From assembly GCA_022749755.1 (NCBI GenBank), contig CM040443.1:2147191-2211190 (forward strand): a stretch of DNA of 64,000 bases, written 5' to 3'. Shown in pieces: positions 12,370 through 24,760 of the stretch. The notes under the pieces are model-generated. The model made no database searches. It saw only the letters and a program-made list of their open reading frames with translations, and was not told where the DNA came from. Origin of the DNA: Azadirachta indica. Its lineage: Eukaryota > Streptophyta > Magnoliopsida > Sapindales > Meliaceae. How positions within the stretch are numbered: the first letter of the stretch is position 1; every line of letters starts with the position of its first letter. The position numbers and the translations under genes were made by a program.

Positions 12370-13195
12370 TTGGGCATTCTAAACAATGCAAGTAGCATTG
12401 TCTTCATATATAATGGTCTTCATATAAAATGGTTAGAACATCTATTGTAGAAGATAAATTGCATGTAATATGAATGTCATGGATAATAGATTGTAACCTT
12501 ATATATTAGTGACTATCTTTGTACATAGCAAGAATCTTAGAGTAATAATAGAAGTGGTTCATAAACTGGCACGATCGAGAGGGAAATATTATTATAAGTG
12601 AACATATATCCCGTTTGTGAAGGACCATTATGACGATTAGAAAGATAACTAGCATCTGTATAACTAGCAAGTTCTGGGTTTCAAGTTGGTTCATTGGGAT
12701 TAAATAAACCTAAATCTATCATCCATGAACATAACAAAGATTATGTTTGATGTCAATTCAATGTCACCGTGTTGGCTCGAAATTAAATATGGTTAATAAC
12801 TTCAAAAAGAATGCTATGTCTAGTTTGTACATTATGCCAAATACAATAAAGTTTCAATAACATTAAGATATTATACTTCTGGACAAAGTACCTATTCTTG
12901 TTGTTCATTAGTCCAAAAAAGATAATTTTTAGGATGAAGAGACCTAATAACCATAGGGATTCTTAATGAATGAGCTGTGCAAATTGTATCACTTCAAAAT
13001 CTTTTCAACGTAAACAAATTGATGGATAAGTATTCTATTAGATTTATGCTCGATTTGTGTGCTAAGAAAATAGTTGGTTTTCCCAAATCTTTTATTTCAA
13101 ATTCTATTTTCAAGTATCTACAATGGCAAATACAAATTTGGATATCTTATAAATATGTATAGGCATATAAGATTATAACTTATCCTTCTTTTATC

Positions 13196-13622
13196 TACGG
13201 GTGGCAATTTGGGACATGATACGATCATCCAACATGAATTCGATGTCATTAAATGAATTTGAATTTGAAAAATTTGACACAAATAATTGTATCCTAAATG
13301 AATAATCGTGTCTTATACAAGTAATCGTGTTTTACATGAATAATCATATTTTAAACAAATAATCGTATCTTAAATGAATAATTATATTTTAAACAAATAA
13401 TAGTATCCTAAACAAATAATCGTATTTTAAACAAATAATCATGTCTTAAATTAATCGTATCTAAGTAAGTCGAATTTGAATTGAGCAAAATTTCGAACAA
13501 TAAACAAATTATATTTATGTGAAACAAATAATAAACAAATTATATTCGTGTGAAACTAATAATAAATTAACTGCATTCGTGTTGATCCAAATACAATTCA
13601 TTTATTGAAATTGGCACCCCTA
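13196..13622. mobile_element. hAT-like non-autonomous element inserted in copia RT
   Basis: The left end TACGGGTGGCAATTT and the reverse complement of the right end TAGGGGTGCCAATTT form a short terminal inverted repeat. CTTTTATC on the left (13188-13195) and ATTTTATC on the right (13624-13631) agree at 7 of 8 positions, a candidate target duplication. The copia reverse transcriptase reading continues on both sides, so the element interrupted it. The interior is a tandem repeat. Confidence 0.6.
13281..13465. repeat. 19-20 bp tandem repeat, about nine copies
   Basis: Repeating unit close to 'aataatcgtatcttaaaca', in about nine to ten diverged copies. The variable positions are mainly cgt/cat/tgt/agt and the last five bases. 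It lies wholly within the hAT-like element at 13196-13622. Confidence 0.8.
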
Positions 13623-14098
13623 AATTTTATCAAATATTTGCTCTAATGATTATACCATATGCGCCCAGATTGCTTCAATACATACAAGCATTGTTGTAAC
13701 TTCACTGAATACAAATTACGATTTATTTAATTATATAATTTAGGCATTTTAAATCTTTCAGAAATATTCATATAAATATCAGCGTTAAGTGACCTATATA
13801 AATAAATTATCACTATATTCATAAGAGGTATATATCAATTCTTTATTACACAGTTGAACTTATCAAAATAACAAACGTAATCATATCTATTATAAGAGAA
13901 TATTTCATCAATGTCAATATCATGTCTCTATAAGAAACCTTAAGCAATGAGTTGTGCTATATATCTTATAATCTCATTGCTTTCATTACTTTGTCTTACA
14001 AATACCCATTTGTATCCAATTGTTTTTATATCTTCAAGTGTTTGAATTATAAATCCAAATACTCAATGTTTGGCAAGAGAAGTCAATTCTATTTGAAT

Positions 14099-14288
14099 TG
14101 CTACTTTCAATTTGTTGAATGAGAAAGCAAGCAATTCTATATATTTCATCTAATAGTAATAGTGCAATGTTTATATAGGTTTAAGAACTAATATTCTATT
14201 GAAATTAGGAAAATACAATTCCTATCATACCACAAATCCTAATCAAACAAGAATTAATAAAAATAACTTCCTATTAGGTTTTAACACT
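14099..14288 (-). repeat. 3' LTR of the inner copia
   Basis: On the minus strand it starts TGTTAAAACC right after the purine tract AAGGGGAG and has a CCTATATAAAC TATA-like box. It ends ...GTAGCA, where the reading of the outer copia reverse transcriptase (AIQIEL) resumes. About 190 bp long. Confidence 0.65.
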
Positions 14289-17200
14289 CCCCTTCAAGTT
14301 GAAGATAGACATTAATCATGCTCAGCTTGGAAAAAAGATATAAGAATATTCCTTTAGCACTACTTTGGTAAATATGCCTCTAACTTGATCATCTCACTTT
14401 ATATATAGAGTTACAACTTTTCCCAAAGAAACGATTTCCCTTAAAAAATGACAATCCACCTTTATATATTTCATTTGCTTATGAAACGCAGGATTGCTAG
14501 TGACATATATTGCAGCCTAATTATCACAATATATTACTAAAGGACTTTTCACTTCAATGTCAAGTTCTTTTAACATATTTTTAATCCGCATAAGTTCACA
14601 AGTAATGTGGGCCATAGCTCAATATTCAACTTCAGCACTAGACCTACCATAACATTTGCTTCTTACTCTTCCAAGTCACTAAATTACCACCAAGAAAAGT
14701 ACAATAGCCACTAGTAAATCTCCTGGCAGTTTTCGATCCAGTCCAAGCTACATTGAAAAGCTCACAATTTCTAACTTGCTATTTTTCTTATATAAAATTC
14801 CCATGCTAATCATTTGTTTAAGATATCTAAAAGTTCTACTTACAACTACCTAATAAATCTTCTTCGGATTTTTCATATATTGACTAACAAAACCAATTGC
14901 AAATGTGATATCAGGTCTAGTTACTGTTAAATAAATCGACTTCCCCTTAGGGTTTCTAAATCTTTGTCTGTCTTCAAACTTAAAGCTATCTTCACCATCC
15001 AACTTCAAAGCTAGGATTATCAACTAGTTTGGACCCTAATATTCTTGTTTCTGCTAGCAAATCTTGAACATATTTCTTTTAAGACAATACTAGCCCCTTA
15101 TTCCCTTTTGCTACTTCAGTACCCAAAATGTATCTGAGTTGGCGGAAGTCTTTAGTTTAGAAATTCTACTTTAGTTGTTTTTCACTTCTTCAATAGTTGT
15201 TTTTTCACTTCTTCAATGCCACACAAATCACTTCTAGATGTAGATTACAAGAATAATTAATCAAGACAAAGTTTTCTTCACAAAAATTGAATGATCTGAC
15301 TGACATCTCTTAGAATTAAGAGATAATAGCACCACACTTAGTTTCTCAAACCATGTCGTTGGAGATTGTTTAAGACCATAAATTGTCTTATTCAATCGAC
15401 ACACCAAGCCAGACTTCCCCTGAGCAATAAAACCAAGAGGTTGCTCCATATAAACATTTTCCTATAAATCTCCATGCAAAAAGACATTTTTGAAATCAAG
15501 TTGAAAGATAGGCCAATTATAAAAAATAGTTGACGATATAAGAATTCAAACAGAATTAAGCTAAGTAATAGGAGAAAATGTCTTAAGATAATCAACATCA
15601 TAGGTTTGAGTAAATCCTTAGCTGCCAAATGGGCTTTTAGTCTCTCAATAATGCCATTAGGTTATACTTAATTGTAAATACCCACTTGCAAACTATAGTC
15701 TTCTTACCATCTGGCAGGTTTTGTAGCTTTAAAGTGCCATGATCACAAAGGGCTTTCATCTCTTCTTCTATGGCCAACCTTCAACCAGGGTAAGCCATAG
15801 CCTCTTGAAAATTCCTAAGCAAGGAAGTACTAGACAAAGACAAAGCAAAGGCGCAAAAAAAGGATGACAAAGAATCATAAGAGACAAATTAAGCAATAGG
15901 GTATTTTGTAGTATTTCTCTTACCTTTCTGAAGGGCAATGGGAAGATTGAGATCCAAACAATCAATTGTCGAACTAGGATCTTGACTAGAGGTCATTGTT
16001 TGGATAGAGAATGCATATGAAGGAGTGGTATCACCCTACTGATCATTTTGATGATTCTTTTTCCAATGTACATATACCTGTATAGGCTTACCATGAAGAG
16101 GCAAAGAAGTAAGGATAGGTATAGTAGGTGTAACATTATCAGACTCTAGACTAGAGCCTCTTTCTAAAAAATAAATAATAGATTCAAAGAAAGTGACGTC
16201 AGTACTAAGGTAGGTTTTTCAAAGATTGGATTTAGACATTTATACCCTTTTTTAGTTCTAAAATAACAAAAAAAAAAAAAAACATTTAATGGACAGAGCT
16301 GAAAAACTTATCAAAAAGGTTAAATGTGTGAACAAAACAAACACAACCAACCATGCGAGGTGGAAGGGAAAAAAGAGGTTTGCTAGGAAATAAAATAGGG
16401 TGTGGTGATTTAAATTTAAGAAGGGAAGAAGGAATTTGATTTATAAGATAGCATGCAATAAGAATAGCCTCCCCCCAAAACTTAAATGAAACTTTCATAA
16501 GAAAAATAATTGTTCTAGCAACGTCTAACATGTGCTTATTTTTCCTTTCAACCACCCCATTATGTTGAGGTGTATAAGGACATGAGGTTTGATGAATAAT
16601 TTCTTATTTCTTACAAAACCATAAAGTGTAGAATGATGATATTCTAAGGCACTATCAGAACAAATTGTTTAAATAGAAACACCAAATTGAGTTTTTATGT
16701 CATTAAAAAATAATTCAAATATATGAGCAACTTTTAATCGTTCTTTTAAAAGATACAACCATATAACATGAGAACAATCATTAACATATGACATAAAGTA
16801 CTTAAAATCATAACCATTAAGGATTTGACATAAACCTAAACATCATAATGAACTAACTGAAAATGATGCAAACTTAATTTATTGAATCATAAAGGAAAAA
16901 AGACATGATGATGTTTATCAAGTTGACAAGACTTACACTCAATACTAGAGGTAATACTAACTAGTAGACCTATATGTTTAACAAGTTGAGAGGTAGGATG
17001 TCCTAATCTTTAGTGCCATTGCTCTGTAGAGACTAATATAGTAGTGCACAATTAGGGGAAGGTTGGCCAAAAAGGTGATAAACTCTATTTGTCTTACATC
17101 CTCCACCAAGATCTTGAAAAACACAATGAAATGGAAAAAATGTAACTGAACAACTAAGATTTTTGGTTAATTGACTAACAGATAAAAGATTAATAGGAAA

Positions 17201-17840
17201 TTTAGGAATATGAAGAACTGATGAAACAGTAAGATTAGAATTTGTAGAAACAATTCTTAAACCCTTAACTTGGGTTTTTATGCCTTTGTTGAGAGTATTG
17301 AAGATGGTTTATAAGCTAAAGAATAAGATTTAAAGATAGAATGATCACTAGTCATATAAGATGAGGCTTTAGAATCAATGATCCAAAAAAAATGGAGTTA
17401 GAAATAAATAAACAAGCATTTGAGATACCTGATTGGGTTAAGGCTGATGACCTTTTAGTTAGTGGAGTACCTGGAATATGCTGATGATTAGCTTCTTCGG
17501 ATGATGGCAAATGGGTGTTAGAAGAAGGTGTAAGTGCATATGAGTTCTTTCCTTGATTAAAAAAATTTGATTAGGCACTATGATTTACCACACTTTTTTT
17601 AACATTGTTATAAAAGATGATTAATACGTCTACAATGTGTACATGGCTTTCCAAACTTTTACAAACATTTTTCTAAAGAATGATCAATACGTCTACAATG
17701 TGTCAATAATTTGTTGACCTTTCTCCATTTCTAGATTTTTGTGCCTCTTTGGGGCTAATGCTACTTTAGGAGCATATGTCGTCTTAGGGAAATACCTTAC
17801 TTCGAGAACTTGTGTCTTTTTAGAGACTATTACCTCTTAT
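14099..17840 (-). mobile_element. Inner Ty1/copia retrotransposon remnant
   Basis: Reads right to left on the minus strand. The gag zinc-knuckle region (about 17600-17720) carries a CTHCRRINH-type motif. The protease box near 17345-17388 reads WIIDSKASSYMTSD, with Lys where the catalytic DSG needs Gly. The integrase zinc-binding region (HPTSQLVKHIG...CKSCQLDKH, about 16900-17000) is followed by integrase (MVERKNKHMLDVARTI, 16286-16555) and reverse transcriptase (MEQPLGFIAQGKSG...NKTIYGLKQSPTTW, 15261-15449). RNase H lies near 14480-14650. A polypurine tract adjoins a 190-bp LTR at 14099-14288. Frameshifts and stops are frequent. No 5' LTR is seen on the right. The element lies inside another copia. 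Confidence 0.85.
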
Positions 17841-18350
17841 GGGTTAGTAATTCAAAAAATATAGGTACTTTTGTAACTGAAGCATTATTTCAATATAATC
17901 ACGATTCTTTAATTTTGTGTAAAGCAGTATCTTTATAACCAAATAGTTTATCATGCTTTTGGCATTTAACAAATATCCATTTGCTACTCTTTGATTAGAT
18001 TGTTCTTCAAGAACAATCACCTAGGTCGGTATATTAATAGCTATTATACATGATTTTGTAACTTTGCCACATCAGTAAATGCATTTGGTAATTGAATTTC
18101 AATTTATTGAAGTTGCACTAACCATCACACATCATTTATTCATTGATTAGTGCTAGGATCGAAATGAGATATAGTAGGCATTTTGTTTTTTCCTAACGGT
18201 AGAAATACCGCCCCATTCAAGTGACAATCTATAAATCATACAATAAATAAACCACCTGTCAAAGGTTCAGTATATCTAATAATAGATGGCAAAGTTACCA
18301 GCAACATAAACATATCTTTTCCATATATGTAACACCAATTAGTGCACAAG

Positions 18351-20980
18351 ATATTACAAACAATTCAAATACTTATTAACAAATGGATAAACTGCAGCTA
18401 GTTGGAGAAACTTTAGACAACTTAAATACTACTGATATCTTCATTTTACTAGATGATTATGCCTGATTTTTCTATCATTAAGTAGAACACTTAATATTTT
18501 TTTTAGTCTATTTTTGTTTGTTTACTTTTATTTCGTAGGTATTAAGGTGTTTCAATGAAAAAACATGAAAAGGAAGCACAAGTGCACATCCGCGAGCCTC
18601 TTTATTGATCTTCAGCTAAAGCAATAATAAGTATGGTCTACTAAAATAATGATAACTTCATTTACAAGCCTCAGAATCACGATCCGTTTGCTGCAATAGA
18701 AACTAGACATTCAAAATTTTGCAATCATATATTACTATAACCAAGGAGGCAATAGTTAGAGTACACCTATGCGTAGCTTTTGAAATGAAAAGAGTTGGAG
18801 TTGTAAGTTAGACGCGGTGGTGCCCTACGTACCCTCCAAACACCCTTCGTACAAATATGCTGAGCTCTATGCATCCATGCCATTAGCCATGTGCCCACTC
18901 CATCTTGGTTACTAAGTAATGTCCAAAATCATTTTTTGGCCCTTGGATCTGAAAAGGATGAGTTGATTTAAGTCTTAGGTTTTTATTGTCATCAGTTTTC
19001 ATTAGCCACTTTTGAATAGGGAATTTTAAAGACAAAATTGAGAGTAATTAGAGATAATCTAGTAAAAGAAAATGAGGGATTTAGCAACTCTTGGTGGATT
19101 TCATGAAAAAACACGCAGATTAGTGGATTAATCACGGCATCAAACTATTTTTACCTCTTCTAACTCTTCAATTTCATCTTGAATTTAATTGTCTTTGGAT
19201 TATTGTAATTATAATGATGATTATGATTGATTTTGTGGAACTGACGATGGATTGTGTTAGTATAGGCTAATTTCCTTATCTTACGGTCTTGATGTGGTCT
19301 ATTCAAATCATGTTTTGATATATTTTAATGTTGTTAATGTTTATGCCTCATTAACTTTTATTTGTCCTTGTTCTTAATGTTTTCAATTTGTTGTTTCAAT
19401 AAGTTGATTAATTTATATTGAATGAGTTAAACAACTCATTTACTTAGGAAAGTTTAATTTATCTGCCAAAATAAGAAAAATACAATTCAGATTTCTATAA
19501 ATACAGGAGAACCTCATAGGCTAGATAATCTTATTAACTTTTAAAATTACAATATTATCTGAAAGTAATTGGATTTTGAATAGTTAATAACATATCATTT
19601 TTTATGCATGTTTAAGTGAACAAATTTGATAGGGATATCAAACTCAGGTAGATTTAATGTAGGATCGCCTTTGGCACCTGAGGGAGGTAGCAAGATCAAT
19701 GATGAGCTTGTGATTAGTGAACTAAACTTGAAAACATTAATAGCACCTGTTTAGGATAAACATGAGAATGAATAGATGAAGTCAAGACCCTAGAACTATT
19801 TTACTGCATAATCTATATTATTCGCTTTATTTTGTCTTCTAATTTGGCTTAATTTTAGTTAGTTCTTTGTTATTAATGTCAAAAAGCACTAGATTATAAT
19901 ATATGTAATTTAATTTTTATCAAACGTAAATTTAATAAAAAATTTATTTATTTTTTTCAATAAGAATTTCAATGTACCTTAGCTAAACAGCGAATATGAA
20001 TATCTGTTATTCTTGTATGTACGTATCATTCTAGATCATGTTGTCTCTGCCTTTTCACTTTTTGGTCATTGCTTGTGAGTGTGCAAAATCCTACTGCACT
20101 ATTATCTTGGTTTCCTCCAGGGCTTTTTTTTCTTTTTTCTTTCTAGATCATTTCTGAAAATTCTATCGATATAATTTTTTTCAAAGAAAATTATTTTAAA
20201 AAAGAATAAAAATGATCAAAATATGACAAAAAGTTAAAAATTGTTAATGGTGATACATCGTAACATAGACTTATAATACATGTTAGGTATATGATTTATT
20301 TTTCAACGAGAATTGATATTTCAAAATTAAAAATTTGTGGGATTTAATATGGTTCAAGGTGGAATTCAAATTCTATAAAATAAAAGAAATAATATTCATA
20401 GGTTATTGTTCACTATGTGTGGGGAGGTTCAGTTCACTTTTTTCATAATCTAAAATAATCCTAACATAAATCCGTGGAGTAGACAAATTTTTGTGAAAGA
20501 CATGATGAGGTCTATTTGGAATTGAGTGTGATTAGAATTTGTATTGTGAGAAAAAATTACTAAAAGTATGGTGTAATAATTTTCAGCATAGTAAATTTTT
20601 CTCTTGTCATTCTTAACAGTCGTAACTTTTCTATAAGGTAGGAGTTCTTCATGTAAACAAAAATTTGTTGTGCGGATAATATTTTACTCCATCTATATTT
20701 TTTTTATTATTTATTTGGTATTTTTATTTTGCAGGATATTATGTCGGAGTTAAATAACCAACAATATAATTACAAATTTATGAATTTTATTAGTGTTTTA
20801 ACACCAGTTAAAAACCCTATTAGTTATGACCATGGAGAGAGGATACAAGTATCCAAATAAATATCTCAAGTTATCTTTAAGTGGCGATATAACTTTTGTC
20901 AATTGAAAGAAATCACTTAAATATTAAATTTTATAATTTTCAAACAACTAATTAACCATCCCATTATTCAATAAAAGTTG
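18351..20980. other. Spacer with unclassified repeat-like sequence
   Basis: 18540-19750 is less AT-rich than its flanks and looks like the leader or LTR of a decayed retroelement, but I find no termini, primer site or coding domain. 19750-20980 is AT-rich with no supported gene. Confidence 0.3.
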
Positions 20981-21211
20981 AAACACAAATTGAGAAACCT
21001 TATAGGCTAATATTATTCTTCTATTAAAACATCACACCCACGATCAAGACATCAAAAGCCTCAAGAGAAAACAGAAATATTATTTTAAAACAGAAGGCAA
21101 ACAAGCAAAAGCTGAAATACAACAAGAAAACAAAACAAACAAATCAAAATATTGTACTTAAGTTTATTCTCGATGGCGTCGTGTTGTAAATTCAGAAGTT
21201 GATGAAGCTTC

Positions 21212-21531
21212 TTAACATTTTTTAGTGCAAAAGCATCGACGACGGAAGCCTTTGCAATGTCCACCATGGAAACCTTCAGTTTGGCAAACAGCAGCACAGT
21301 TGCTATTCCTCACGCATATGCCCTTGAACCTATGACTCTGAGACTCACATGTTCTTCCCTCTGCTATCATCAGCCCCATTTCTAATATCAATAATCAATC
21401 AAATTAATCAGTTCATAAATTTAAAAAAGGGAAAGAGAAATTAAGAATGTTAGTTAATTAATTTTACCAGCGGCGAAAAGCAGCAGCAGCATAAGAAGAA
21501 CAGTTGAGAACAAACGAACTGGACGCTCCAT
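21212..21531 (-). CDS. Plant defensin (gamma-thionin), two exons
   Basis: Exon 1 is 21468-21531 and exon 2 is 21212-21381, joined across an 86-bp GT-AG intron (21382-21467) that splits a codon after its first base. This is the usual gene structure of plant defensins. The 77-residue product starts [19 protein letters not shown], a clear signal peptide, and then a short spacer. The mature part begins about RTCES and has eight cysteines spaced C-10-C-5-C-3-C-9-C-6-C-1-C-3-C, the cysteine-stabilised alpha-beta fold; it includes the CXXXC and CXC pairs and a basic RRR before the CFC. It is about 47 residues long, normal for the family. Expected role: a secreted antimicrobial peptide. It is too short per exon to be found by a simple ORF scan. 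The target and expression pattern cannot be told from sequence. Confidence 0.93.
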
Positions 21532-21630
21532 TATATCTTCACAGAACTGAATGACTGCAGAGAGAGAGCAAAGGATATGTCGAGAAGAACTAGAGATCAA
21601 TGGTGCAACAAAGAAATTATGCAATGGCCA

Positions 21631-21654
21631 TATATATATATATATATATATATA
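21631..21654. promoter_or_regulatory. (TA)12 microsatellite / likely TATA region of the defensin gene
   Basis: A run of twelve TA units ends about 100 bp upstream of the defensin ATG and is the only TATA-like sequence at the right distance. It could supply the TATA box and, because it is a microsatellite, may vary in length between individuals. The promoter role is inference. Confidence 0.4.
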
Positions 21655-21659
21655 CACGT

Positions 21660-22061
21660 AGTCTTGTGGGACAAATCACAGCCCTATGTGTTCCTTTCTG
21701 TAAAGAGTGATAATGCAGGCCAAGTCAGGACGCACTAGGGTTTGTTATCTTTTGAATTTTTTTTGACAAATTATTGCTGCTCCTTTTGTCTGCCTTCCTG
21801 TTAATAATTCTTACCTTCACATTTATGACAAATCCTTACCCATACCACTTTTGCTTTTCCCGATGCTTTAATTCTGTAGGCATTTCTGGATCATTCTAAA
21901 GCAGCATAATGCTTTGTCAATTACCTATGGATTGCGATTGCCTTTAATTAATGCCCTATTGGATTCTGCCGCTGATTTGGGTTCCTGTTTTTGGATATGT
22001 TGATTCGAGTTTAACTTTATTTTATCAAAATTATTGTGAAATGAAAACTTGTCACATTGAA

Positions 22062-22093
<32 letters not shown>

Positions 22094-22289
22094 AGTTAGT
22101 TAATTTACAATTTTGTAGAATTTGTTTGTTTGCTTCAATTTTGGAGCTAGCTCTTATTAGACACAAACAAATGTAACTCGATTTGGTGAGAATAAAAAAG
22201 GAGAGAGGGTTGTACTTAATTGATCATATAGACTAGACGGAAGGGGTTAACGTAGGTAGAACCATGCTTTGAGAAGATGAATAGGTGTA
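21660..22289. other. Spacer upstream of the defensin gene
   Basis: Contains a TA-rich microsatellite at about 22064-22095. No gene recognised. Confidence 0.5.
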
Positions 22290-22502
22290 TTATTTGTAAA
22301 AACCAAGAAGGGTGAGCAGTACCCAATGCAGTAGGTTCCCTGTGTACACTCTAACGCTCAACCTTCTAATAAAAAAATACTCGTTAGTGGTCTATACTAG
22401 AGAAAGAGATAATAAATTTGGGTTAGGTTGGGATAGCTATAAATTATATAATATGCTTTCACTGTACCTAAAAAAAATCAGTGTAAAAAGAATAAATTAA
22501 TA

Positions 22503-23092
22503 GTGTTTTTGGTTAAAAGAATTGAGGGGAATGAAAAGGAATGGAAGGAGGACGAGGATTAACATGTTTGGTCCACTGGTGGAATTAGAATACCTAAAGT
22601 ATCCTCATTCCCTCAAATGAGAGAATCATTGTGATTCTAACCGTGACAATACTTTAATTTTTTATTTTTCCCTTTCTTAAGATGCTTTATCGTAATTTTA
22701 ATTTAAATTAATTATTTTAACCTATTTAAAATTAAATTTCATTATTACTGTAATTTTTGTGAATAATTTTATTATTTTTAATTTTAATTTTATAAGAATA
22801 AGTTATTAAATATATTGATGTTCTAATATTGAAATTTTAAGAGTAAAATAAATTACATTTAAAAATAAAATTAATAAGTAGTTCAAATTTTATTAAGAAA
22901 TACAATTAATTTCTAAATAAAAAATGTATTTTTGTCTAAAAGAAATATAATGAATTTCTTTCCGTTCACAATTCCTTTTCCTTATTCCTACTAAATAAAA
23001 GAATACTCTTTCTTTCTCCACTTCTTTGTTATTGCTTTCTTCATTCCTTTCCTCATTTCTTTCAATTCCTCCAACCAAACATTCAGGTTTTT
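22503..23092. mobile_element. MITE-like element (copy A)
   Basis: The left end GTTTTTGGTTAAAAGAATTGA and the reverse complement of the right end, GTTTGGTTGGAGGAATTGA, are terminal inverted repeats, followed on both sides by G/A-rich 'gaatgaaaaggaatgg'-type sequence. It is about 590 bp and non-coding. The minus-strand open frame at 22893-23183 is a translation of its purine-rich arm. The same element sits at the matching place in copy B, so it was present before the duplication. Confidence 0.55.
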
Positions 23093-24710
23093 GGTAAGTA
23101 TTATTTTTAAAAAGTATCGAGAGTTTTGAAAACAGTTTTTGTGTGTCTATAGATTTTATTGTTAGAATAATATATTGATGCAAATACCCAAAATGTATAT
23201 AGTAATAAATAAAAATTAATTTTGACTAAGCATTTGTCTTTATTTATTTTATAAATATGGTAATTTAAAATAATTCATAAAAAAATGTAAAATCTTTTAT
23301 ATTTCTCAAAGAATAAAAAAAAATTAAAGTAGTTAAAAAGTAAATAAAAAATATTTATATTTTAACAATTTTATTTTCTAATTAAAGTACAATTTAATAA
23401 TTATTTTAGAATTAATTTCAAATTTTATAATTTGAAGAAGATTTGTTTGGTTTTTTATGTAAAGGTAAAACAATTTTAATTCAAAAAAAAGGTAAAAACA
23501 ACTTTCTCAAATCAGATTTTGAAATTCTTTTTCTTTTCAAAATTTATTGTAAAATAAATTCATTTTGCTACAAGTTTAAAAAAAAAAATAAACATTTTAA
23601 AATTTTTTTTGCATTTTTCAACAGCAAACATGGTCTTCTTGTTCTTCTTCAAATCTTAACATAAAGTATATGCTCCTTTTAAAATTAAAAAAAAAATGAA
23701 TTGAAGTGAGAAACTTCACTCATAAAATATTAAATTCTTATTCAAGTCTCTAGTATTACTGAAATTTGAAATGATTTGGGAGCATCACGTATGCCCAAAA
23801 CTAAAAGTGTATACTCCTCTCCCCGAAGAGTAGCGTGATTATTCTTTCTCACGTGTTTACTATCTGTTGGAAGCTATAAACACGTGCCAAAAGTGAAAGG
23901 CCAGCTTCGCTCTTCTAAATTAGGGTTTTCTAATATGAATATTATCTTTACATATTATATCTTTTGAATAATTATGTGTAATTTTCAATTATCTTGAAAA
24001 TATAAACAAAATTTGTTTTATTAAAGGAGATTAAACAATTAATTTAAGTAATTCTTATGAAATGTCCTTGAAAAATAATCAAATTGGTTTTGCCTTTTAT
24101 CTCAAAGGGAAAAGAGATTAAACGATGGATTCTCATTCACGTACAGCAATCTTCAGGTAGGTAAATTAAAATGAAAGTAATATTTCTAATTTGATGTTCG
24201 TCTACTTAGTTAAGAAATGTGTCTAGTATTTTTCTTGAAAATTATATTCTAAAAATAAAAATTGCAAAAGTTATTTAGTAAAAACATTCAAAAAAATAGA
24301 ATAGTTATCATTTGATTAATCTTAATTGTTTAAAAAATACACTAAATGAAGTTGTAATTTTTATTTTTTAAACTTAACTTAGTTTTAGTTTTAATATTGT
24401 TGAATCTCTCAAATTTAACAAATATATAAGTGCCATCCAGCTTTTGACTAGATGGCGAAACACAGTCTTTCTATTAGGAGAAAATGTGTATGAGTTTTGT
24501 CTTGAGGCAAGATTTCTTCCACTTTAATGTGTATTGGGTTTCTAATCTCTTGTATAGGTACATATCCCTCTACTTTAACTGTCATATATAAGTGGCGTTC
24601 CCACTTCTTGTCTGAGAAGATACCCCTTAACTTCAACTGTCACATCTAAATTTTAAGTAGACACCTGATATAAATACTAGTAGATTATAAAAATTATAAT
24701 GTTAATATAT

Positions 24711-24753
24711 ATGTATGTATGTATGTATATATGTATGTATGTATGTATGTATG
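24711..24753. repeat. ATGT microsatellite
   Basis: Run of ATGT units with a few TATA interruptions, close to the right edge of duplication copy A. Confidence 0.9.
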
Positions 24754-24760
24754 AAAATAA

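Larger units (their letters stand above)
12370..18350 (-). mobile_element. Outer Ty1/copia retrotransposon remnant, split by insertions
   Basis: Minus-strand pieces of one copia polyprotein occur in order from right to left. 18230-18350 gives YTEPLTGGLFIVRFIDCHL-type integrase tail. 17850-18200 gives PSTNQ, then IEIQLPNAFTDVAK, then the linker. After a 3.7-kb interruption, 13640-14098 gives reverse transcriptase (AIQIELTSLA, IGYKWVFVRQSNESNEI, IYLYRSLNADIYM). After a 427-bp interruption, 12700-13190 gives QIEHKSNRILIHQ, IPMVIRSL and IETLLYLA. 12370-12690 gives RNase H (YTDASYLSNRHNGPSQTGYM; YEDNATCIV). Several stops occur. No LTR was recognised. Confidence 0.75.
22290..24760. repeat. Tandem-duplication block, copy A
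   Basis: Shares ordered similarity with 25480-28960. The shared order is: 'gctcaacc..tctaataaaaaaatactc' start segment, MITE, AT-rich middle ('cattttgctacaagttt'), a conserved 'ccccgaagag...ctgttggaagct...cacgtgcc...ttagggtt' core (about 23815-23940), then 'taaatactagtagattataaaaattataat' and a microsatellite. It contains no gene. About 145 bp (23668-23812) is extra relative to copy B. Confidence 0.65.

Noticed and set aside
22893..23183. 96-residue minus-strand frame with a Glu/Asn/Lys-rich sequence.
   Set aside because: It is a translation of the purine-rich arm of a MITE-like element, with no conserved domain.
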